64,000 bases of DNA. Source: Actinacidiphila glaucinigra. Its GTDB lineage: Bacteria > Actinomycetota > Actinomycetes > Streptomycetales > Streptomycetaceae. Shown here piece by piece: positions 16,939-25,629 of the stretch. Below the pieces are notes generated by a model. The model was not told where the DNA came from. It saw only the letters and a list, made by a program, of their open reading frames with translations, and searched no databases. The DNA lies in NCBI RefSeq assembly GCF_900188405.1, contig NZ_FZOF01000006.1:62001-126000 (forward strand), written 5' to 3'. How positions within the stretch are numbered: position 1 is the first letter of the stretch; each line of letters starts with the position of its first letter. Made by a program: the position numbers and the translations under genes.

Positions 16939-19166
16939 CCGGGCTCTTCTTCGACAACTTCCCCAGCAGCTTCCTCAACGGCCTCGTCACCGGCCGCACC
17001 GCCGGGCTCGCCACCCGTACACAGGGCGAGGACGTCGGCACCGAACTTGTCCAGTTTGCGGGCCCCGACCCCGGAGATGACGGACAATTCACCCTCAGAG
17101 GTGGGCCGCACCTCGGCGATCGCCAGCAGCGTCTTGTCGGTGAAGACGCAGTAGGCCGGCTGGCCCAGCGCCTTCGCCTGCTCCACCCGCCACTCGCGCA
17201 GCCGCTCGTACAGCGCCTCGTCCATGTCGGAGGGGCAGTCCTCACAGCGCATCAGCTTGATCTCGCCCGCGTCGGACAGGGTGCGGCCGCACACGCGGCA
17301 CTGCACCGGCCCGCGCCGCTTCCTGCCGCCGGAGCCGCGCTCCACGCCGCCCGTGGCGGCCGAACGGCCGCCCGCCCTGCCCCGGGCCGCCGAGCCCGGC
17401 CGCAGCCCGTCCAGGAAGCGCGAGGGCCGCCTGCCGCCGCGTCCGCCCGGCGAGCGGGACAGCGCCCAGGACAGGGAGAGGTGGAACCGGGCGCGGGTGA
17501 CGCCGACGTAGAGCAGCCGGCGCTCCTCCTCGACCTGCTCGTCGGTCTTGGCGTAGGTGATCGGCATCGTGCCCTCGGTCAGGCCGACCAGGAACACCGC
17601 GTCCCACTCCAGGCCTTTGGCGGCGTGCAGCGAGGCCAGGGTGACGCCCTCGACGGTCGGGGCGTGCTGGGCGCCGGCGCGTTCGTCGAGCTCGGCGACG
17701 AAGTCCGCGAGCGTGGCCTGCGGCCGGGCCCGGTGGAAGTCCTCGGCCAGCCGCACCAGGGCCGCCAGCGACTCCCATCGGTCGCGGACCGCGCCCGACC
17801 CGGCCGGGGGTTCGGTGGACCAGCCGCGGGTGCTGAGCACCGCCCGCACGTGCGCGGGCAGATCCGCGTCGTCCAGGCCCGGGTCGGAGCCGCCGCCCGC
17901 CCGCGCGGCACCGCGCAGCAGCATCCCGGCCTCGCGGACCTCGGGGCGCTCGAAGAAGCGCTCGGCGCCGCGCAGCTGGTAGGGCACGCCGGCGTCGGCG
18001 AGTGCCTGCTCGTAGACCTCGGACTGCGCGTTCACCCGGTACAGCACGGCGATCTCGCTGGGGCGCACGCCCTCGTCCATCAGCTCGCGGATCCGCCGGG
18101 CGGTGCCCTCGGCCTCGGCGGGCTCGTCCGGGTACTCGGTGTAGACCGGCTCGGGGCCGGCCTCGCGCTGCGAGACCAGCTCCAGGCGGTGCTGGGCGGC
18201 CTGGCCGCGGGCCTGGGACAGCAGCCCGTTGGCGAGGTGCACCACCTGAGGGGTGGAGCGGTAGTCGCGGACCAGCTTCACCACCGTCGCCTGCGGATGC
18301 CGGCCGCGGAACCCGAGGAGGAACTCCGGGGTGGCGCCGGTGAAGGAGTAGATGGTCTGCGAGGCGTCGCCGACGACGCAGACGCTGTCCCGGCCGCCGA
18401 GCCACAGGTCCAGCAGGCGCTGCTGCAGCGGGCTGACGTCCTGGTACTCGTCGACGACGAAGTGCTGGTACTGGGAGCGGACGGCGTCGGCGACGTCCGG
18501 CCGGTCCTCCAGGACGCCGACGGTGAGCAGCAGCACGTCCTCGAAGTCGATGACCCCGCGGTCCCGCTTGAGCTGCTCGTAGGTGGTGTAGATCCGGGCG
18601 ATCTCGGCGGGGTCGCGCGGCACGTCCCGGGCGGCCTTGGCGGCGGCCGCCGGATAGTCCTCGGGAGCGGTCTGGGTGACCTTGGCCCACTCGATCTCGC
18701 CGGTGACGTCGCGCAGTTCGTTGCGGTCGAGCCGGATGCGGGAACGGGCCCCGGCCTCCGCCACGAGCTGGATCTTGCGCTCGGCCAGCCGCGGCATCTC
18801 GCCGCCGACGGCCCGCGGCCAGAAGTACTGCAGCTGACGCAGCGCCGCGGAGTGGAAGGTGCGCGCCTGCACACCGCCCGCGCCGAGCTGCCGCAGCCGC
18901 CCGCGCATCTCCCCGGCCGCGCGGGCGGTGAAGGTGACGGCGAGCACACTGGACGGCTGCAGTATCCCGGCCCGCACCCCGTACGCGATCCGGTGGGTGA
19001 TCGCGCGCGTCTTGCCCGTGCCGGCTCCCGCCAGCACGCACACCGGGCCGTGCAGGGCGGTGGCGACGGCGCGCTGCTCGGGGTCGAGCCCGGCGAGCAC
19101 GGCGTCCGCCGAGTCCGGTACGGCGGGGAAGTCCGGGAAGAGCGGGGTGTGGGTTGGTGCAGTCAC
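16932..19166 (-). CDS. uvrD2: UvrD2-type DNA helicase with HRDC domain
   Basis: A 744-residue superfamily I helicase. Walker A is AGAGTGKTRA (residue about 48), motif II is VVDEYQDVSPLQQ, motif III is VVGDASQTIYSF, and motif VI is LYVGVTRARFHL. The C-terminal part has a four-cysteine zinc-like cluster (CRVCGRTL, then CEDC) and a terminal HRDC domain (about 665-725). This tetracysteine plus HRDC combination marks the UvrD2 branch, essential in mycobacteria. A final acidic tail (EEVVEEEPGK) follows. The stop codon TAG overlaps the AT-rich element of the wblC promoter. Confidence 0.9.
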   Translation of the reverse strand: MTAPTHTPLFPDFPAVPDSADAVLAGLDPEQRAVATALHGPVCVLAGAGTGKTRAITHRIAYGVRAGILQPSSVLAVTFTARAAGEMRGRLRQLGAGGVQARTFHSAALRQLQYFWPRAVGGEMPRLAERKIQLVAEAGARSRIRLDRNELRDVTGEIEWAKVTQTAPEDYPAAAAKAARDVPRDPAEIARIYTTYEQLKRDRGVIDFEDVLLLTVGVLEDRPDVADAVRSQYQHFVVDEYQDVSPLQQRLLDLWLGGRDSVCVVGDASQTIYSFTGATPEFLLGFRGRHPQATVVKLVRDYRSTPQVVHLANGLLSQARGQAAQHRLELVSQREAGPEPVYTEYPDEPAEAEGTARRIRELMDEGVRPSEIAVLYRVNAQSEVYEQALADAGVPYQLRGAERFFERPEVREAGMLLRGAARAGGGSDPGLDDADLPAHVRAVLSTRGWSTEPPAGSGAVRDRWESLAALVRLAEDFHRARPQATLADFVAELDERAGAQHAPTVEGVTLASLHAAKGLEWDAVFLVGLTEGTMPITYAKTDEQVEEERRLLYVGVTRARFHLSLSWALSRSPGGRGGRRPSRFLDGLRPGSAARGRAGGRSAATGGVERGSGGRKRRGPVQCRVCGRTLSDAGEIKLMRCEDCPSDMDEALYERLREWRVEQAKALGQPAYCVFTDKTLLAIAEVRPTSEGELSVISGVGARKLDKFGADVLALCTGGEPGGAAGDEAVEEAAGEVVEEEPGK

Positions 19167-19205
19167 CCCGCCATGCTGCCAGGTCCCGGGAGACGGCCGG
19201 GAAAG

Positions 19206-19214
19206 TTATCCACA
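19206..19214 (+). promoter_or_regulatory. DnaA-box 9-mer (TTATCCACA)
   Basis: An exact TTATCCACA in the 154-nt divergent spacer between uvrD2 and the mycoredoxin gene, 45 nt upstream of the SigR-like promoter. It is the second exact DnaA box found in the window. Confidence 0.4.
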
Positions 19215-19250
19215 GCTGAGGTGGGATGGTCGTACCGCGAACGATTGCAA

Positions 19251-19277
19251 GGAATGCCGCGGCGAGGGGTTAGCGTT
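19251..19277 (+). promoter_or_regulatory. SigR-type promoter (GGAAT-N18-CGTT)
   Basis: GGAAT at 19251-19255 and CGTT at 19274-19277 are separated by exactly 18 nt, matching the thiol-oxidative-stress sigma factor SigR consensus of Streptomyces. The -10 ends about 43 nt before the glutaredoxin-family ATG. Confidence 0.65.
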
Positions 19278-19320
19278 CTCGGGATCGACGTCATCCCCAG
19301 CCTTGAAGGAGCGAACGCCG

Positions 19321-19578
19321 ATGTCCGGCACTGTGACGATGTACAGCACCACGTGGTGCGGATACTGCCGACGCCTGAAGGGTCAGCTGGACCGTGAGGG
19401 CATCGCCTTCACGGAGGTCAACATCGAGCACGACCCGGACTCGGCGAAGTTCGTCGAGAGCGTCAACGGCGGCAACCAGCTCGTCCCGACGCTCCTGGTG
19501 TCCCCCAAGAGCGGCGCCGAGGCTGTCGCGCTCAGCAACCCGAGCCTGGCCCAGGTGAAGCAGGCCCTCGCGGGCTGA
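19321..19578 (+). CDS. Mycoredoxin-type glutaredoxin
   Basis: An 85-residue glutaredoxin-fold protein with redox motif CGYC at residues 13-16 (TTWCGYCRR), the cis-proline loop NQLVPTLL and a C-terminal helix. Actinobacteria lack glutathione. Short proteins of this group (mycoredoxin-1) use mycothiol to reduce mixed disulfides. AAGGAG lies 9 nt before ATG 19321. A SigR-like promoter upstream fits induction by disulfide stress. A strong hairpin separates it from the convergent nudC. Confidence 0.9.
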   Translation: MSGTVTMYSTTWCGYCRRLKGQLDREGIAFTEVNIEHDPDSAKFVESVNGGNQLVPTLLVSPKSGAEAVALSNPSLAQVKQALAG

Positions 19579-19585
19579 GGCCGCA

Positions 19586-19620
19586 GCGGCCCGGCCGGGC
19601 GGCAAGCCCGGCCGGGCCGC
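19586..19620. terminator. Bidirectional hairpin terminator
   Basis: A perfect 15-bp stem (GCGGCCCGGCCGGGC) with a 5-nt loop lies between the convergent mycoredoxin and nudC genes. Confidence 0.75.
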
Positions 19621-19632
19621 ACGGGCCCGCGT

Positions 19633-20598
19633 TCAGCGGCGGGCGGGCAGCGGCATCCCGTACCAGCGCTCGATCAGCCGCGCCGCGATGGAGATCCCGT
19701 AGGGCGGCAGCACCTCGCCGGTCTCCATCGCCTTGCGGTACTCCTCGCGGGAGAACCAGCGCGCCTCGTGCAGTTCCTCGCCGTCCACGGTGATCTCCGC
19801 GGACGTGGCGCGCGCCATGAAGCCCAGCATCAGGCTGGAGGGGAACGGCCAGGGCTGGCTGGAGACGTACGACACCTCGCCGACGGTCACCCCGGCCTCC
19901 TCGGCGACCTCGCGCACCACGGCCTGTTCGAGGGACTCCCCCGGCTCCACGAAGCCCGCGAGCGTCGAGAAGCGCCCCTCCGGCCAGTGCACCTGGCGGC
20001 CCAGCAGCGCCCGGTCCTCCTCGTCGGTGACCAGCATGATCACCGCGGGGTCGGTGCGCGGGTAGTGCTCCGCGCCGCAGGCAGGGCAGCGGCGGATGTG
20101 GCCCGCGGCCGCCACCACGGTGCGCTCCCCGCAGCGCGAGCAGAAGCGGTGCATGCGCTGCCAGTTCTCCAGCGCGACCGCGTGCACCATCAGGCCGGCG
20201 TCGCGGTCCGACAGCAGGGCCCCGACCTCCCGGAGCCCGGCCGGGCGGGCCGCCTCGTCCAGGCGTCCGGGCAGCGAGTCCTTCTGCAGCGCGAAGTAGC
20301 GGACCCCCTCGTCGTCGACGCCGAGGAAGTAGCGGTGCACCTCGCTCTCCGGCGCCTCGAAGCTCGGCATCATGACCAGCTCGGTGCGGCCGTCCGGGGT
20401 GTCCTCGACCAGGACCTGACCCCCGGAGACCACGAACACCTGCGTCTTGGGGTGGCTCCAGGCGGCGGCCAGCCAGGCCTCGTCGAGCCGGTGCTCGGCG
20501 GCGCGGTCTACGCCGGACGGGCGGGCGAGGGGCGGCGGGAAGGCCGTCGTGTCGAAGGTGGGACCGGTTCCGGACGTATCGGACAAGATTCCTGTCAA
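19633..20598 (-). CDS. nudC: NAD(+)/NADH diphosphatase NudC
   Basis: Hydrolyses NAD(H) to NMN(H) and AMP, and in known members also removes NAD caps from RNA. The 321-residue protein has the NudC layout: an N-terminal domain, a four-cysteine zinc ribbon (CSRCGER and CPACGAEHYPR, about 150-175), and a Nudix box GFVEPGESLEQAVVREVAEEAG near 215. The downstream SQPWPFPSSLMLGF is the NudC-specific SQPWPFPxS signature. The start is a TTG: 20598 as given, or TTG 20586 with AGGA just upstream. No ATG is in range. Confidence 0.93.
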   Translation of the reverse strand: MTGILSDTSGTGPTFDTTAFPPPLARPSGVDRAAEHRLDEAWLAAAWSHPKTQVFVVSGGQVLVEDTPDGRTELVMMPSFEAPESEVHRYFLGVDDEGVRYFALQKDSLPGRLDEAARPAGLREVGALLSDRDAGLMVHAVALENWQRMHRFCSRCGERTVVAAAGHIRRCPACGAEHYPRTDPAVIMLVTDEEDRALLGRQVHWPEGRFSTLAGFVEPGESLEQAVVREVAEEAGVTVGEVSYVSSQPWPFPSSLMLGFMARATSAEITVDGEELHEARWFSREEYRKAMETGEVLPPYGISIAARLIERWYGMPLPARR

Positions 20599-20629
20599 CT
20601 CCCCGTAGCGCGCGGATGGGTGCGGATGC

Positions 20630-22018
20630 TCACAGAGTCGTGAACTCGCTCCAGAGGTACGCGGACGTCTCCACGCCCTTGAGCAGAAGGTCCAGTTCCA
20701 CCTTCTCGTTCACCGAGTGCCAACCGTCGGACGGCACGGAAATTCCCAGGAACAGGACGGGGACATCGAGAACGTCCTGCAGGTCGGCCGCCGGGCCCGA
20801 GCCGCCCTCGCGGGTGAACAGGACCTCCTTGCCGAAGGCCCGGCTCATCGCCCGGGTCACCGCGCGCAGCGCTGGGTGCTCCAGCGGGGTCAGGCAGGGG
20901 CGGGTGGCCCCCCAGAAGGTGATCTCGTGCCGGATCCCGGCCGGGACGCGTGCGGCGACCCAGTCGGCGACCAGCCGCTGCACCCGGTCGGTGTCCTGGC
21001 CGGCCACCAGCCGGAAGGACAGCTTCAGCTGCGCCGAGGACGGCACGATCGTCTTGCCGCCGGGACCCTGGTAGCCGCCGCCGATGCCGTTGACCTCGGC
21101 GGTCGGCCGGGCCCAGACCCGCTCCAGGGTGGAGTAGCCGGCCTCGCCGCTCGTCGCGTGCGACCTGGCGGTGCGCAGCCAGCGCTCCTCGTCGAAGGGC
21201 AGCCGGGCGAACAGTTCGCGCTCGTGGTCGGTGAGCTCCTGGACGCCGTCGTAGAAGCCGGGGATCGCCACCCGGCCGTCCGCGTCGTGGAGCGCCGCGG
21301 CGAGCCGGGCCGCCTCGGTCGCCGGGTTGGGGACGGCGCCGCCGAAGGACCCGGAGTGGATGTCCTGGTCGGGGCCGTGGAGGTCGATCTGGCAGTCGGC
21401 CAGGCCGCGCATGCCGGTGCACACGGTCGGGGTGTCCTCGTCCCACATGCCGGTGTCCGAGACGATCACGGTGTCGCAGGCCAGCCGCCCGGCGTGGGCG
21501 CGCACGAGGTCGGCGAAGTGCGGGGAGCCGGACTCCTCCTCGCCCTCGATCAGCAGCTTCAGATGCACCGCGGGGGCGGTGCGGCCGGTGGCGGCCAGGT
21601 GCGCGCGGACGCCGAGTGTGTGGAAGAACACCTGGCCCTTGTCGTCCGCGGCGCCCCGTCCGTACATCCGGCCGTCGCGGATCCGCGGCTCGAAGGGCTC
21701 GCCGTCCCAGCCGTCCTCGAGGGCGGCGGGCTGCACGTCGTGGTGGCCGTAGACGAGCACAGTCGGCGCGTCCGCGGCGTCGGAGGGCCACTCGGCGAAG
21801 ACCGCGGGGGCACCGGGGGTCTCCCACACCTCGGCCACCGGGAAACCGGTCTCCTTCAGCTTCGCCGCCAGCCACTCGGCGCTGCGCCGTACGTCGGCCG
21901 CGCGCTCCGGATCGGCCGAGACCGAGGGGATGCGCAGCCATTCGGCGAGGTCGCCGAGGAAGGCCTCGCGATGGGCTTCGACGTACGTACGGACGACGCT
22001 GTCCGGGGTGGTGCTCAT
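20630..22018 (-). CDS. M20 family metallopeptidase (dipeptidase)
   Basis: A 462-residue cytoplasmic M20 peptidase. The zinc ligands are visible in order: VYGHHDVQPA, GRGAADDKGQ, the catalytic glutamate with bridging partner in GEEESGSPHF, IVSDTGMW, and the C-terminal SVNEKV region with a preceding histidine in DGWHSV. A dimerisation insert occupies about 205-350 (DQDIHSGSFGGAVPNP with its conserved His). Likely substrates are dipeptides or N-blocked peptides. ATG 22018 gives the usual start; longer frames exist upstream. Confidence 0.92.
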   Translation of the reverse strand: MSTTPDSVVRTYVEAHREAFLGDLAEWLRIPSVSADPERAADVRRSAEWLAAKLKETGFPVAEVWETPGAPAVFAEWPSDAADAPTVLVYGHHDVQPAALEDGWDGEPFEPRIRDGRMYGRGAADDKGQVFFHTLGVRAHLAATGRTAPAVHLKLLIEGEEESGSPHFADLVRAHAGRLACDTVIVSDTGMWDEDTPTVCTGMRGLADCQIDLHGPDQDIHSGSFGGAVPNPATEAARLAAALHDADGRVAIPGFYDGVQELTDHERELFARLPFDEERWLRTARSHATSGEAGYSTLERVWARPTAEVNGIGGGYQGPGGKTIVPSSAQLKLSFRLVAGQDTDRVQRLVADWVAARVPAGIRHEITFWGATRPCLTPLEHPALRAVTRAMSRAFGKEVLFTREGGSGPAADLQDVLDVPVLFLGISVPSDGWHSVNEKVELDLLLKGVETSAYLWSEFTTL

Positions 22019-22028
22019 GGCCTTGAGC

Positions 22029-25000
22029 CTATCGGGCCGTGCCGGGACCCCCGGCGTCGGCACCGTGCGCGGCCCCCGGCCCGGATTCGCGTCCGGGCGC
22101 CGGCCCGCCCAGCAGCAGGCGTTCCAGCGCGGCCCGGTCGGGCAGCGGCCCGGGCCGGGTCAGCTCCCCGGTACGCACGTGCAGGAAAGCCGCGGTGACC
22201 TGCGACAACGGCACTCCGCGCTGCTCGGCCCAGGCGAGCCGGTAGACGGCCAGCTGCAACGGGTCGGCGGTGCCGGCCCGCCCGGTCTTCCAGTCGACGA
22301 TCTCGTAGCCGTCACCCTCCCGGTACACCGCGTCGATCCGGCCGCGGATCACCCTCCCGGCGAGACCGAGCTGGAACGGCGCCTCGACGCGGTAGGGGGT
22401 GCGCTCGGCGTACGGGGTCCGCAGGAAGGCCTCCTTGAGCGCGGCGAGGTCGCGCTCGTCGGCGATCTCGTCGTCGCCCTCCATGCCGGGCAGATCCTCG
22501 GGGGCGATCAGCGGCAGCTCCTCGAAGCGGGACTCGACCCAGGCGTGGAAGCGGGTGCCGCGCCGGGCCGCGGGCCGCGGCGGACGGGGCATGGGGCGGG
22601 CCAGCTCGCGGGCGAAGCCGTCGGGGTCGGCGGCCAGCCGCAGCAGCGCGGAGGCGCTGAGCGTGGTGGGCAGCAGGACGTCCCGGACGGCCGCCCGGGA
22701 GCGGAGCAGCTCCTCGGTGAGGGCGTCGAGGTCCCGGTCCCAGGACGCGACGGCGCGGGCCTCCTCGGGGAGCAGGGCCCGCGCTCCGCCTCCGTACCCG
22801 TGCGCGGGCGGACCGGGCTGGTCGGGGATGGCGGGGCGGTCGGCCGGCAGGTCCTCCCGGCCGCCGGCGTCGTCCTCGCCGTAGGGGCCTTCGTACGGAT
22901 CCTCGTACGCGTCGTAGTCGCCGTACGTGTCGTAGTCGCCGTACGCGTCGTAGTCGTCGAACGCCTCGTACGGCGGCTCCTCCTCGTCCTCGGGGGGCGG
23001 CGGCCACTCGGGGTCGGACGGCGCGGCCGCCGGGTGCGCGGCCGGGGCCTGGAGATGGGCCAGCACATTGCGCGCGGCCTCGCGGCGACGGGCCATGGCG
23101 GCCTGGTCCAGGGGCAGCGGCCACGGTGTCTCGCCCGTACGGGCCAGGGCCGGGTTGCCGGCGTCGGGCGCGGGCTCCTCGGCCCAGTGCTCGACCTCGC
23201 CGTGGCCGGCCTCGCAGTGCGCGCGCAGCGCCTCGAGGAAGGCGGACGGGCCGAAGGGCCGCTTCTGGCTGGGCCCCCACCAGTGGCCGGAGCCGAGCAG
23301 CAGGGAGCGCGGCCGGGTGAAGGTGACGTAGCCGAGCCGCAGCTCCTCGACCCGGTTGTGCTCGGCCATGGCCGCCTTGAAGCCGGCCAGGCCCGCCCGC
23401 GACCACTCCTCGACGTCGGGGAGGGTGGCGGCGTCACCGCGCAGCGCGTGCGGCAGCACCTTGGCGTTGAAGTGCCACAGCTCGCGGCCCCGCTCGCTCG
23501 GGAAGCCCTTGCGGACCAGCCCCGGGACGGCCACGACGTCCCACTCCAGGCCCTTGGACTTGTGCGCGGTGAGCACCTTCACCGTGTTCTCGCCGCCGGG
23601 CAGGGAGCTGTCCAGGCCCTTCTCGTACTGCGCGGCGGTGCGCAGGAAGCCGAGGAAGGCCAGCAGCGTGGCCTCGCCGTCCAGGGAGGCGAAGCCGGCC
23701 GCGATGTCCAGGAAGGCGTGCAGGGTCTCCCGGCGGCGGGCGGCCAGCGCGTGCGGGGACGCGGAGAGCTCGACCTCCAGGCCGGTGACGGCGAGCACCC
23801 GGTGCAGGACGTCCATGAGCGGGTCGGCGAGGGAGCGGCGCAGCTCGCGTATCTCGGTGGCCAGGCGCGCGAAGCGCACGCGCGCCTCGGCCGAGAAGGG
23901 CAGGCGGTCCTCGGGCTCGCCGTCGACGAAGGTCTCCAGTGCGTCGGCGAGCGAGATCACCTCGGCCGGGTCGACGCCCTCCACCGCGGCGGCCAGCCGG
24001 TCCGCGGTGTCGCCGCGGCCCGGCACCAGCAGCCGCGCGCGCCGCCCGAGCAGGGCCAGGTCGCGCGGCCCGATCCGCCAGCGCGGCCCGGTGAGCAGCC
24101 GGACGAGGGCGGCGTTGGCCGTCGGGTCCTGCAGCACCTCGCAGACGGCGACCAGGTCGGCGACCTCCGGCAGGTGCAGCAGCCCGGAAAGGCCGACCAC
24201 CTCCACCGGCACGTCGCGGGCGACGAGGGCCGCGTGGATGTCGGCGAAGTGAGCCGCGGCCCGGCACAGCACGGCGATCTCGCCGGGCGCGGTGCCCGTG
24301 CGGACCAGGTGCGCGATGGAGTCGGCGATCCAGGCGATCTCCTCCTCCTGGGTGGGCAGCAGCGCGCAGCGCACCACGCCGTCCCGTTCGGCGCCGGGTG
24401 CGGGCCGCAGGGCCTCGACGCCCTCGTGGCGCTCGCGCAGCTCTACGGCGAGGTCGTTGGCGAGGTCGAGCAGCCGGCCGCCGCTGCGCCGGTTCTCCGA
24501 CAGGGACTGGCGGCGGGCGGGCGTCCCGTCGGCGTGCGCGAAGTGGAGCGGGAAGTCGTCGAGGTTGGCCACCGAGGCGCCGCGCCAGCCGTAGATGGCC
24601 TGGCAGGGGTCGCCGACCGCGGTCACCGGATGGCCCGTGCCGTCGCCGAACAGGGCGGAGAGCAGCAGGCCCTGGGCGACGGAGGTGTCCTGGTACTCGT
24701 CGAGCAGCACCACGGCGTACTGCTCGCGCAGGATGCGGCCGACCTCGGGGCGGGTGCGGGCCAGGGTCGCCGACAGGGCGATCTGGTCGCCGAAGTCGAG
24801 CAGGTCGCGCTGCTTCTTCTCGGCGCGGTACGCGGCGGCGAGCCCGGTCAGGTCGGCGCGGGCGCGGGCCGTCTCGGGGAGCCTGCGCAGATCCGCGTTG
24901 GTGAGCCGGACGCCGTCGAGGGCGGCGAGCCACTCCCGGTCGTGGGCGAGCAGCCGCTCGGGCGGCACGAGGTGCTCCGCCAGCTCGCCCTCCAGCGCCA

Positions 25001-25511
25001 GCAGATCGCTGACCAGGCTCGGGATGCCCTTGGTGAGCGCCGGGAAGGGGCCGGGCGCGGCCCGCAGGACGCGCGCCGCGAGCTGGTAGCGCGTCGCGTC
25101 GGCGAGCAGCCGCGCGGTCGGCTCCAGCCCGATGCGCAGCCCGTGCTCCTTGAGCAGCTGTCCGGCGAAGGCGTGGTAGGTGGAGATCTGCGGCTCGCCC
25201 GGCGCGTGGTCGGGGTCCGCCGGGTCGGGGTCGCCGACGCCGGCCCGGACGAGGGCCTTGCGCACGCGCTCCGACAGCTCCCCGGCGGCCTTGTTGGTGA
25301 ACGTCAGCCCCAGCACCTGCTCGGGCGCGACCTGCCCGGTGCCGACCAGCCACACCACGCGGGCCGCCATGACGGTCGTCTTCCCGGAACCGGCACCGGC
25401 CACGATCACCTGCGGGGCGAGCGGCGCGGTGATGCACGCCGTCTGCTCCGGGGTGAACGGGATGCCCAGCAACTCCTTCAGCTGCTCGGGACCGGTGATG
25501 CGGGAGGACAC
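22029..25511 (-). CDS. adnB: UvrD/Rep helicase with RecB-type nuclease (AdnB-like)
   Basis: A 1160-residue helicase-nuclease, likely one subunit of an AdnAB-type double-strand-break resection complex. Walker A AGAGSGKTTV lies at about residue 40, motif II is LLDEYQDTSVAQ, motif III is AVGDPCQAIYGWRGAS, and the nuclease core YEIVDWKTGRAG sits near 1070. A Tyr/Asp-rich repeat (DYDAYG-type, three 18-nt units at 22906-22959) joins the parts. No iron-sulfur cysteines are seen. GTG 25511 starts just before the conserved ITGPEQL. It has no clear ribosome site, and ATG 25610 upstream lies inside the toxin-antitoxin operator. A/B assignment rests on remembered mycobacterial gene order. Confidence 0.8.
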   Translation of the reverse strand: MSSRITGPEQLKELLGIPFTPEQTACITAPLAPQVIVAGAGSGKTTVMAARVVWLVGTGQVAPEQVLGLTFTNKAAGELSERVRKALVRAGVGDPDPADPDHAPGEPQISTYHAFAGQLLKEHGLRIGLEPTARLLADATRYQLAARVLRAAPGPFPALTKGIPSLVSDLLALEGELAEHLVPPERLLAHDREWLAALDGVRLTNADLRRLPETARARADLTGLAAAYRAEKKQRDLLDFGDQIALSATLARTRPEVGRILREQYAVVLLDEYQDTSVAQGLLLSALFGDGTGHPVTAVGDPCQAIYGWRGASVANLDDFPLHFAHADGTPARRQSLSENRRSGGRLLDLANDLAVELRERHEGVEALRPAPGAERDGVVRCALLPTQEEEIAWIADSIAHLVRTGTAPGEIAVLCRAAAHFADIHAALVARDVPVEVVGLSGLLHLPEVADLVAVCEVLQDPTANAALVRLLTGPRWRIGPRDLALLGRRARLLVPGRGDTADRLAAAVEGVDPAEVISLADALETFVDGEPEDRLPFSAEARVRFARLATEIRELRRSLADPLMDVLHRVLAVTGLEVELSASPHALAARRRETLHAFLDIAAGFASLDGEATLLAFLGFLRTAAQYEKGLDSSLPGGENTVKVLTAHKSKGLEWDVVAVPGLVRKGFPSERGRELWHFNAKVLPHALRGDAATLPDVEEWSRAGLAGFKAAMAEHNRVEELRLGYVTFTRPRSLLLGSGHWWGPSQKRPFGPSAFLEALRAHCEAGHGEVEHWAEEPAPDAGNPALARTGETPWPLPLDQAAMARRREAARNVLAHLQAPAAHPAAAPSDPEWPPPPEDEEEPPYEAFDDYDAYGDYDTYGDYDAYEDPYEGPYGEDDAGGREDLPADRPAIPDQPGPPAHGYGGGARALLPEEARAVASWDRDLDALTEELLRSRAAVRDVLLPTTLSASALLRLAADPDGFARELARPMPRPPRPAARRGTRFHAWVESRFEELPLIAPEDLPGMEGDDEIADERDLAALKEAFLRTPYAERTPYRVEAPFQLGLAGRVIRGRIDAVYREGDGYEIVDWKTGRAGTADPLQLAVYRLAWAEQRGVPLSQVTAAFLHVRTGELTRPGPLPDRAALERLLLGGPAPGRESGPGAAHGADAGGPGTAR
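22906..22959 (-). repeat. Three 18-nt tandem units in adnB (DYD[A/T]YG)
   Basis: Three near-identical 18-nt units (22906-22923, 22924-22941, 22942-22959), differing at one or two bases, encode a repeated Asp-Tyr-rich hexapeptide in the linker between helicase and nuclease parts. Confidence 0.85.
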
Positions 25512-25601
25512 GAAGGGGAGGTTATCGGGCGCCACCGACAGCGGACCCCGCCGCCCGGCCGGCCGGCTGTCATCGGTTCGGGCGCATTCCGCCCTACCGA
25601 T

Positions 25602-25620
25602 GTAGAACATCGCGTTCTAC
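25602..25620. promoter_or_regulatory. Inverted repeat operator of the toxin-antitoxin pair
   Basis: GTAGAAC (25602-25608), 5-nt spacer ATCGC, GTTCTAC (25614-25620): a perfect 7-bp inverted repeat 9 nt before the antitoxin ATG. Antitoxins of this type usually repress their own promoter through such a site. Confidence 0.65.
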
Positions 25621-25629
25621 GCTGGAAGC

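Noticed and set aside
12742..19214. Replication origin
   Set aside because: Only two isolated DnaA boxes 6.5 kb apart, with no cluster and no dnaA/dnaN genes.
25605..25617. LexA/SOS box at the toxin-antitoxin operator
   Set aside because: GAAC and GTTC are 5 nt apart; the actinobacterial SOS box has a 4-nt gap and a TCGAAC/GTTCGA context.
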